From Alphaproteobacteria bacterium (lineage in GTDB: Bacteria > Pseudomonadota > Alphaproteobacteria > Micropepsales > Micropepsaceae), in NCBI GenBank assembly GCA_017307315.1, contig JAFKFF010000252.1, forward strand, positions 1 through 6,108: a stretch of 6,108 bases of DNA, in the 5' to 3' direction. Positions 1 to 6,108 of the stretch are shown here, piece after piece. The notes under the pieces were generated by a model. That model was not told where the DNA came from. It ran no database searches and worked only from the letters and a program-made list of their open reading frames with translations. The position numbers were made by a program, and so were the translations under genes. The stretch's first letter is position 1. Each line of letters begins with the position of its first letter.

Positions 1-113
1 TGGACGAAGGTGATGACGCCGTCCTGGCGGCGGTAGGTCACGAAGGCGGTCGCGTCGTCGACCGTGAGCTCGTAGCGATGGCGGGCGGTGCGGCCTATGT
101 CCTGCTTCTCCAT
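1..113 (-). CDS. GNAT-type small N-acetyltransferase, N-terminal part (cut by window edge)
   Basis: Reading the minus strand from the ATG at 111-113 gives 37 codons that run off the left edge. The peptide begins MEKQDIGRTARHRYEL and contains a YRRQDGVITFVH segment. This matches the start of the small (about 90-100 residue) YjdJ-like GNAT proteins, in which a short beta-hairpin with a DGVITFxHTEVP-type strand precedes the acetyl-CoA-binding part. That CoA-binding part is outside the window. A GGAAG ribosome-binding site at 120-124 sits 6 nt before the ATG and supports the start. The overlapping plus-strand reading is open too, but has no family resemblance here. The substrate is unknown; family members are usually annotated only as putative acetyltransferases. 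The call rests on recognising the N-terminal pattern, so the family is likely but the enzymatic role is unproven. Confidence 0.75.
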   Translation of the reverse strand, partial: MEKQDIGRTARHRYELTVDDATAFVTYRRQDGVITFV

Positions 114-179
114 CCCGAACTTCCGCGTATCCGTATCCTGTTCGAGCCGTCCGGCCAGGCGCGGATACTGCAAAAGGAG

Positions 180-407
180 ATGGAAGGAAAGATCGCGATT
201 CCGGTTCCGCCGTCTTCACAGCCGCAAGCTGCGGCTTTGCCCGCTCTTCCACCCATGCAGATCGTGCCTGCGATCCGGCCCACACCCCGGCCCGAGACTT
301 CGCGATCGCCCGTGACGCCCGATCCGGACGGCGGTTTTGTCGCCAAGGTGCTGCAACCCGACGGCTCGCTGCGGGAAGAGTATTTCAAGGCGCGTTCCGC
401 GCGCTGA
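180..407 (+). CDS. Hypothetical proline-rich small protein (doubtful)
   Basis: A 75-residue reading frame from ATG 180 to TGA 405-407. I do not recognise the product. Residues about 8-50 are rich in Pro, Ala and Ser (low complexity). The last 25 or so residues, with DGGFVAKVLQPDGSLREEYF, look like an ordinary folded or partner-binding tail. There is no signal peptide or membrane segment. In favour of a real gene: a strong terminator hairpin starts 13 nt after the stop, and codon use in the 3' part is normal for the window. Against: the only good Shine-Dalgarno (AAGGAG, 174-179) abuts the ATG with no spacer, and the frame stays open upstream through the divergent acetyltransferase start, so the true start is unclear. 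The next in-frame ATG is near 255. The frame could be chance. Confidence 0.35.
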   Translation: MEGKIAIPVPPSSQPQAAALPALPPMQIVPAIRPTPRPETSRSPVTPDPDGGFVAKVLQPDGSLREEYFKARSAR

Positions 408-419
408 CACTGGAAAAGA

Positions 420-447
420 AAAAGGCGGCGCCGTGGCGCCGCCTTTT
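420..447. terminator. Bidirectional intrinsic terminator between convergent genes
   Basis: The two arms 420-432 and 435-447 are perfect inverted repeats (AAAAGGCGGCGCC and its complement), giving a stem of about 12 bp with a 4-nt loop (CGTG). The right arm ends in TTTT for plus-strand transcripts. The A-rich run at 414-423 provides the U-tract for minus-strand transcripts. It lies 13 nt after the stop at 407 and 20 nt downstream of the DUF1993 stop on the minus strand, which is where a shared terminator for two convergent units should be. Confidence 0.85.
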
Positions 448-467
448 CCGTTCGACAAGCGGCCGGA

Positions 468-977
468 TTATTTCTGGCCGCCCAGAAAATCCTGCTTGCC
501 CAGGGCAACGCCCTTGTTGCGCAGGATGTCGTAGCCGGTGGTGATGTGGAAATAGACGTTGGGCAGAACCCAGTTGTTCAGATAGTCCTTGCCATTGAAA
601 TTGAATTCGGCTTGCGGGAATTTCAGGTGGATGTGACGGTCTTCCGCGCCCGCGAATTTCGCCGCATCCAGGCCTTTGAGGAATGCGATGGTCTTGAGAA
701 GGCGCGCCTTCAATTCTTCGACCGTGGTTTCCGTGTCCTCATAGGTGGGGATTTCCGCGCCCGCCAGCCGCGCCGCGCCGCCCTTGGCCATGTCGGTGGC
801 GATCCGCACCTGGGCGGTGAGGGGCAGCATGTCGGGAGCCAGCCGCAATTCCAGATAGGAATTGACGTCTTCGCCTTTTTCCTTGGCGTGCGCCTCGGCC
901 TTGCCCAGGACCGAATGGAAGCTTCCCAGCATATGAGCCAGGGGCGGAACGGATGCGTCATAGATGGTGAAAGCCAA
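468..977 (-). CDS. DUF1993 family protein (DinB-like helical bundle)
   Basis: A 169-residue protein that reads as a full-length DUF1993 member. The usual family features appear in order: an xxxYxASVPxLxxML start (residues about 5-17), the RLAPDMLPLTAQVRIATDMAKGGAARLAG stretch (about 45-73), EIPTYEDTETTVEELKAR (about 75-92), and a C-terminal NWVLPNVYFHITTGYDILRNKGV (about 134-157). The family is predicted to fold as a DinB/YfiT-like four-helix bundle; no reaction is established. Histidines in the HIHLKF and YFHITTGYD stretches recall the metal-binding histidines of DinB-like proteins, but metal binding here is inference. The start is TTG (975-977), chosen because AGGGAG (984-989) lies 6 nt upstream and the family's N-terminus aligns there; no in-frame ATG fits. 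The gene stands alone, with TAA stop and the shared terminator at 420-447. Confidence 0.9.
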   Translation of the reverse strand: MAFTIYDASVPPLAHMLGSFHSVLGKAEAHAKEKGEDVNSYLELRLAPDMLPLTAQVRIATDMAKGGAARLAGAEIPTYEDTETTVEELKARLLKTIAFLKGLDAAKFAGAEDRHIHLKFPQAEFNFNGKDYLNNWVLPNVYFHITTGYDILRNKGVALGKQDFLGGQK

Positions 978-983
978 TGGGAT

Positions 984-989
984 CTCCCT
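984..989 (-). promoter_or_regulatory. Ribosome-binding site fixing the TTG start of DUF1993
   Basis: On the minus strand AGGGAG is followed by 6 nt and then TTG at 977-975. This supports TTG initiation, because no ATG in the correct frame lies near the conserved N-terminus. Confidence 0.7.
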
Positions 990-1020
990 GAAGAATATTA
1001 TGCGGGCGGGACTTGAGCCC

Positions 1021-1070
1021 GAAACAGCATTGCAATCAAGCAGGGGTTGGGCCTATCAAAGCCCTGTTTC
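1021..1070. repeat. 7-bp inverted repeat flanking a candidate promoter
   Basis: GAAACAG at 1021-1027 and CTGTTTC at 1064-1070 are perfect inverted arms separated by 36 nt. Between them is an 8-bp perfect palindrome, ATTGCAAT (1029-1036), overlapping the candidate -35 box. The arrangement resembles an operator pair in a divergent promoter region, but arms this short can arise by chance. Confidence 0.3.
1030..1059 (+). promoter_or_regulatory. Candidate sigma-70-type promoter for DUF3297-MFS
   Basis: TTGCAA (1030-1035) and TATCAA (1054-1059) are separated by 18 nt, each matching 4 of 6 consensus positions. The predicted start near 1066 would leave a leader of about 20 nt with the AAAGG ribosome-binding site. 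The position is right, but the boxes are weak and this is a by-eye assignment. Confidence 0.35.
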
Positions 1071-1085
1071 CGTAAAGGTTTTGTC

Positions 1086-1328
1086 ATGAGCGAACCGTTG
1101 CCCGACCGGCTTTCCACCGATCCCAAGAGTCCCTACCACAATGCCGAATTGCTGGAACGCGGCGTGGGCATCCGCTTCAACGGGGTGGAGCGCACCAATG
1201 TCGAGGAATATTGCGTCAGCGAGGGCTGGGTGCGCCTGGCGGTGGGCAAGACCGTGGACCGGCACGGCAATGCCATGACCGTGAAATACAAGGGGACCGT
1301 CGAGCCTTATTTGCGCGCGCCGGAATAA
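1086..1328 (+). CDS. DUF3297 family protein
   Basis: An 80-residue protein that closely follows the DUF3297 pattern. It opens with LPDRLSTDPKSPYHN (residues 5-19), continues with LLERGVGIRFNGVERTNVEEYC (about 22-43) and EGWVRLAVGKTVDRHGN (about 45-61), and ends with the family's KGTVEPY motif. The length is the usual full length of about 80. No function is established for the family; there is no signal peptide or membrane segment, so it is probably a small cytoplasmic protein. ATG 1086 was chosen over the in-frame ATG at 1047 because AAAGG (1074-1078) lies 7 nt upstream and family members begin with M(S)xxLPDRL. The stop is TAA. The MFS gene starts only 12 nt later, which suggests cotranscription. 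Confidence 0.92.
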   Translation: MSEPLPDRLSTDPKSPYHNAELLERGVGIRFNGVERTNVEEYCVSEGWVRLAVGKTVDRHGNAMTVKYKGTVEPYLRAPE

Positions 1329-1340
1329 CCCCAAAGGCGC

Positions 1341-2750
1341 ATGACACAGGCCGAAGACGGACTGCCCTTTCCCCAGCGCTATTGGGCGATCCTCACCATC
1401 GTGCTGGGCATCGTGATGGCGGTGATCGATGGCGCCATCGCCAATGTCGCGCTGCCCACCATCGCCCAGGACCTTCACGCCAGCCCTTCCTTTTCGGTGT
1501 GGATCGTCAACGGTTACCAGCTCGCCATCACCATTTCGCTTCTGCCGCTGGCTTCGCTGGGCGAGATCATCGGCTACCGGCGGGTCTAGCTGGCGGGGCT
1601 GGCGCTCTTCACCCTGGCATCGCTCTTCTGCGCGCTGGCCCATACCTTGCCGCTGTTGACCCTGGCGCGCATCGTCCAGGGCTTCGGCGCGGCGGGCATC
1701 ATGAGCGTGAACGCGGCGCTGGTCCGCTTCACCTATCCCCGCAACCAGCTCGGCCATGGCATCGGGATCAACGCGCTGGTGGTGGCGGTGTCGGCGGCGG
1801 TGGGGCCGACCCTGGCGGCGGGCATTCTCTCGCTGGGCAACTGGCCCTGGCTTTTCGCCATCAATATTCCGGTCGGGATCGCGGCGGTGCTGATCGGGCG
1901 GCGCGCGCTCCCCCATACGCCGAAAGCGCCGCATGCCTTCGACTGGCGGGGCGCCATCCTCAGTGCGCTCACCTTCGGCATCGGCATTGCCGCCATCGAC
2001 GGCGCCGGCCATGGCGAAGCGCCGCTTCTTTTCGCGGCGGAATTCGTCGGCGCCGTTATCGCCGGCACGATCCTGGTGCGGCGGGAACTGCGTGCCGCTT
2101 CGCCCTTGCTTCCGGTCGACCTGTTGCGCATTCCCATCTTCGCGCTTTCGATCTTGACCTCGATCGCATCCTTCTGCGCCCAGATGCTGGCTTTCGTGGC
2201 GCTGCCCTTCTATCTGCAGGACCGCTTCGGCTATTCGGCGGTGGAGATCGGACTTCTGATCACGCCCTGGCCGATCGGCGTCGCCTTCACGGCCCCCGTC
2301 GCGGGCTGACTGGCGGAGCGCTATCCGGCGGGGCTTCTGGGCGGCATCGGGCTTCTGGTCTTTGCGGGCGGGCTGGCGTCGCTCGCCCTGCTGCCGCCCC
2401 ATCCGGGCGTTTCCGACATCGTCTGGCGCATGGCCTTGGCCGGGGCCGGCTTCGGCCTGTTCCAGTCCCCCAACAACCGCACCATGATCGCGGCGGCGCC
2501 GCGCGAGCGCAGCGGCGGGGCATCGGGGATGCTGGGAACGGCCCGGCTCCTGGGCCAGACCATGGGCGCGGCGCTGGTGGCGATGCTCCTGGCCCGTTAT
2601 CCGGCCGAAGGCACACGGATATCCCTGGCGGTGGGCATGGGCTTCGCGCTTCTGGGCGCGACCTTGAGCACATTCCGCCTGTTGCCGGCCGGTGCGCGGG
2701 GCAGCCAGGCGGTCCGGGTGCTGGAAGCGCCCCGCGCCACCGGCGAGTAA
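1341..2750 (+). pseudogene. MFS drug-exporter-like transporter (DHA2/EmrB type) with two in-frame stops
   Basis: One 470-codon frame runs from ATG 1341 to TAA 2748-2750 and is broken only by TAG (1587-1589, codon 83) and TGA (2307-2309, codon 323). The three pieces read as one major facilitator of the 14-helix DHA2 class, which expels drugs or other small molecules by proton antiport across the inner membrane. Visible features are the first-helix motif IDGAIANVALPTI (about 29-41), a degenerate motif-A loop GEIIGYRR (about 74-81), a motif-C-like VGPTLAAG (about 154-161), and the class-typical NWPWLFAINIPVG (about 167-179). Hydrophobic helices alternate throughout and the length is near normal. 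The first stop falls after the second-third helix loop, where relatives have RRVxLAGLALF with a residue such as Tyr or Phe. The second replaces a loop residue in PVAGxLAERYPAGLLGG, where Arg (CGA to TGA) is an easy source. There is no frameshift. The start has AAAGG 3 nt upstream. The gene is probably inactive as read, unless the stops are sequencing errors or are suppressed. Substrate unknown. Confidence 0.85.
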
Positions 2751-2759
2751 GTCAGCGGG

Positions 2760-5060
2760 TCAGACCGTGTATCCCATCCGCCGGAACGGCATGCTGCGCA
2801 GCCTTTCGCCCGTGGCGGCGAAGATGGCGTGCGCCACCGCCGGCGCCATGGCGGGCAGGGCCGGTTCGCCCATGCCGGTGGGCGGATAGTCCGACTGGAT
2901 GAAGTGCGCTTCCACGACCTTGGGCGTAAAGGGAATGCGCAGGATCGGATAGGCGTTGTAATTCTGTTGCTGGATGCGGCCATTCTCGATGGCGATCTCC
3001 AGCCCCATCGCGGTGGAGAAGCCGTCGACGGACGCGCCTTGCGCCTGGGATTCCGCGCCCGCCATATCGACCACCGGCCCGATGTCGGCGGCGACCACCA
3101 CCCGGTGGATGGTGATGCGCTTCTTGTCGTCGACGCTGAGCTCCACGGCTTGCGCGACATGGCCGGCGTGCGAATAGCACCAGGCAAGGCCGATGCCGCG
3201 ACCCTTGGGAAGTTTCCTGCCCCAGCCGGCCTTTTCGGCGCAGAGCTTGATCACGCCGCTGGCGCGCGCTGGATTGAAATTCACTTTGGCGTCTTTCGGC
3301 GCCAGCTCCGGCACGTCGCGGTTGACCGCATCCAGCAGGAACTGGACATGATCGCGCCCCGAGGCGTGCGCCATTTCGGCCAGGAAGCTCTGCTGCGCGA
3401 AGACCTGGGCATTATCGCCCGGCGCGCGCCAGGGGCCGGTCGGAATCATCAGCGGCATCATGGTGACGGCACGGCGCAGATTGGGCGCCTTGGTCGAATA
3501 TTCCAGATAGTCGGAATAGCTGCCGCCCGACACCGGCTTCTGTCCGTCGGCGGTGAAGGTTATGAAATGCTCCTACCAGTCGTCGAGCTTGCCATTCTTG
3601 TCGATGGCGCCCTTGAAGGCGTGATAGCCGGCGGGACGGAAGAAGTCGTGGGTGAAGTCGTCCTCGCGGCTCCACTGCACCTTGACCGGACCGTCGACGC
3701 GCTTGGCGATCACCGCCGCTTCCACCATGTAGTCGTTCATCAGGCGCCGGCCGAAGCCGCCGCCCGCGCGCGTCTGATGGATCACCACCTTGTCTTCGGG
3801 AATGCCGAGCGCTGCCTGCACGAGAGGTTGGCCGCGATTGGGCTGCTGGGTGGGCGACCAGATCTCGACCATTCCGTCATGCCAGTGCGCCGTGGTGTTC
3901 ATCGGCTCCATGGTGGCGTGTGAGGCGAAAGGATATTCGTAATAGGCCTCGACCGTCTTACCGGAATTGGCGAAGGATTTGTCCACGTCGCCGACATTGC
4001 TATCGGTCTCGGCCGGAAATTTCTTGGCATACTCCTTTGCCCGGGCCGAAAATTGCGTGGTCGAATCCTTCGATGCTTCGCTTTCGTCCCATTCCACTTT
4101 CAGCTTCTTGCGGGCTTCGAACGCGGACCAGGTGTTCTTCGCGATGATGGCGACGCCGGGCATGCATTCGGTCGGCTTGCCGGTGCCTTCGACCGCGAAG
4201 CAACCGACGATGCCGGGCATCGCCTTGATCTCGGCATAGTTGGCGGACTTCACCTTGCCGCCGACCGCGGGGCATTTGGCATAGTTGCAATAGAGCATGC
4301 CGGGCAATTGCACATCGATGCCGAACAGGGGCTTGCCGCTGACGATCTTGGGATCGTCGACGCCGCGATGGCGCCGGCCGAGCAGGCGGTACTGCGCCCG
4401 CGTCTTGAGCACCAGCGACTTGGGATCGGGCACGGGCATCTTGGCGGCGGCGTTGGCGAACTGGCCATAGGTGCCGGTCCTGCCGCTGGCGGCATGGGTG
4501 AGGCGCGAATTCTGCGCCACGATTTCCGACGGCTTGATGTTCCACTGCTTGGCCGCGGCGGCGATCAGCATCGCCTTGGCGGCGGCGCCAGCTTCGCGCA
4601 GCTGGTCCCAGGCGCGCGGGAGCGAGGTCGAACCGCCGGCGCCCTGATAACCATAGACCTTGGGATTGAAGTCGGCCTGCTCGACCACGACATGGTTCCA
4701 GTCGGCATCGAGCTCTTCGGCGATGATCAGGCCGAAGGCGGTCTTGATGCCCTGGCCGATTTCCGGCGCCTTGGAATAGACGGTGACCTTGTTGTCCGGC
4801 GCGATGCGGACGAAGGCGTTGATGGATTGGTCCTTGCTGGCTTCGGCGGCGGCCTGCGGCGTTTCGGTCGCGGCCTTGGCCTTGGGGACGTGGAATCCGA
4901 TCACCAGGCCCGCGCCGCCCGCACCCGCCAGTTTCAGGAACGAGCGCCGCTTGAGCGGCAGGGCACCGCTGGACCGGGGCTCGGGCACGGCCCGGGCTTC
5001 ACGCATCAATTCGCGGACATAGGTATCGGATTCGGCGAATTTCGTGGCTTGAGCCGGCAT
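2760..5060 (-). pseudogene. IorB-type molybdopterin-binding oxidoreductase subunit with one in-frame TAG
   Basis: A 767-codon frame from ATG 5058-5060 to TGA 2760-2762, interrupted only by TAG at 3573-3575 (codon 496). It is the large, molybdenum cofactor-binding subunit of the xanthine oxidase family, isoquinoline 1-oxidoreductase beta type, which hydroxylates aromatic heterocycles or aldehydes using water. A Tat signal is clear: RRSFLK at 38-43, a hydrophobic stretch to about 56, and a likely cleavage site near AKA (61-63), so export of the folded enzyme is expected. Further motifs are IGQGIKTAFGLIIAEELDADW (about 101-121), GAGGSTSL (about 140-147), HATMEPMN (381-388), GGGFGRR (433-439), WRAPG (544-548) and, near the C-terminus, GMGEPALP with the presumed catalytic Glu at 732. 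The TAG lies between DDW and EHFITF, so termination there would remove the catalytic Glu and the cofactor-binding C-terminal part. The start was set by GGAGG at 5066-5070; an upstream ATG at 5123 lacks such support. The usual small 2Fe-2S partner gene is absent on both sides. Substrate unknown. Confidence 0.88.
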
Positions 5061-5065
5061 GGAAG

Positions 5066-5070
5066 CCTCC
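5066..5070 (-). promoter_or_regulatory. Ribosome-binding site fixing the oxidoreductase start
   Basis: GGAGG on the minus strand, 5 nt before the ATG at 5060-5058. It selects this ATG over the in-frame ATG at 5123, whose extra 21 residues would put an unneeded basic stretch before the Tat signal. Confidence 0.75.
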
Positions 5071-5227
5071 GGAAAAGTCTTGCGTCGCGTGAAGCGCGAG
5101 ATTGAACCCGCGGGGCCAGCCATTCAAGCCGGGCGGCCCGGCGGCGGGCAGGGAATTGTCGCAAAATGCGTCCGACTTTGACGGGCGGGGAAGTTCCAGA
5201 GCGGGCGGTGCCGGACCCGCCAGAAGC

Positions 5228-5267
5228 GGAAAGCCCGGCTGACGCTTTCGCGGCAACCGGGCTTTCC
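5228..5267 (-). terminator. Terminator hairpin downstream of groEL
   Basis: Arms GGAAAGCCCGG (5228-5238) and CCGGGCTTTCC (5257-5267) form a perfect 11-bp stem with an 18-nt loop. On the minus strand it begins 25 nt after the groEL stop, the expected place for the end of the groESL transcript. The U-tract after the stem is weak (GCTTCTGG), so termination may rely partly on the stem itself. It also separates groEL from the oxidoreductase gene 168 nt further on, implying that the latter has its own promoter in 5061-5227. I saw no convincing promoter boxes there. Confidence 0.75.
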
Positions 5268-5292
5268 TTCGTCTCTGCAACCTGGGCTGGAC

Positions 5293-6108
<816 letters not shown>

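Noticed and set aside
95..508. 137-codon minus-strand frame spanning the terminator and the DUF1993 3' end
   Set aside because: It runs through the strong bidirectional hairpin and overlaps the DUF1993 coding end in another frame, with no recognisable protein features.
2307..2309. TGA in the MFS gene as a selenocysteine codon
   Set aside because: The position is a loop residue in a transporter family with no known selenoproteins, and I saw no clear SECIS-like hairpin with the expected apical loop directly downstream. Arg CGA to TGA is simpler.
1056..2402. 448-codon open frame on the minus strand opposite DUF3297 and the MFS gene
   Set aside because: Its product is dominated by Arg, Gln, Asp and Gly with no recognisable domain, while the opposite strand encodes clear DUF3297 and MFS motifs. 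This is the usual antisense shadow of GC-rich coding DNA.
1211..2902. 563-codon open frame on the plus strand crossing DUF3297, the MFS gene and the end of the oxidoreductase
   Set aside because: Its composition is Arg/Gly/Ala/His-rich and low in complexity, and it crosses the borders of three recognised genes. The MFS frame carries the family motifs, so this is an out-of-frame shadow.
2829..5105. Two long plus-strand frames (2829-3923 and 4053-5105) opposite the oxidoreductase
   Set aside because: Both are Arg/Gly/His-rich with no family resemblance and no ribosome-binding site I could support. The minus strand carries the Tat signal and all the molybdenum hydroxylase motifs.
4999..5280. 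Minus-strand frame between groEL and the oxidoreductase, checked as a possible missing 2Fe-2S partner
   Set aside because: It is only 93 codons, rich in Arg and Pro, has none of the cysteine motifs of the 2Fe-2S subunit, and overlaps the groEL terminator.

Overview
This window looks like chromosomal DNA of a high-GC alphaproteobacterium. The groEL C-terminal tail, the family-type DUF1993 and DUF3297 proteins and the Tat-dependent IorB-type oxidoreductase all point that way. No mobile element, CRISPR array, tRNA or rRNA is visible. The assignment is from recognition of the protein families, not from a search.

Layout. On the left edge is the start of a small GNAT-type acetyltransferase (minus strand, 1-113). 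It is divergent from a short, doubtful proline-rich ORF (plus, 180-407). A strong bidirectional terminator hairpin (420-447) separates that ORF from a convergent DUF1993 gene (minus, 468-977, TTG start). A 108-bp divergent intergenic region (978-1085) holds a candidate promoter flanked by an inverted repeat. From it, DUF3297 (plus, 1086-1328) and a drug-exporter-like MFS gene (plus, 1341-2750) read as a probable two-gene operon. Nine bases after the MFS stop, a convergent IorB-type molybdopterin oxidoreductase gene ends (minus, 2760-5060). Upstream of it lie a groEL terminator hairpin (5228-5267) and the 3' half of groEL (minus, 5293-6108, cut by the window edge).

The notable feature is that both large central genes are interrupted by in-frame stop codons but show no frameshift. 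The MFS gene has TAG at 1587-1589 and TGA at 2307-2309. The oxidoreductase has TAG at 3573-3575. In each case family-like protein sequence resumes immediately in the same frame. The remaining genes (DUF1993, DUF3297, groEL) are uninterrupted, and no gene here ends in TAG. The simplest reading is recent nonsense pseudogenisation or base-call error in two neighbouring genes. Amber suppression or readthrough is a less likely alternative that can be tested.

Functionally the genes do not form one obvious pathway: a chaperonin, an orphan molybdenum hydroxylase large subunit without its usual 2Fe-2S partner, an efflux-type transporter and several small conserved proteins of unknown role. I did not find a convincing new multi-gene system.
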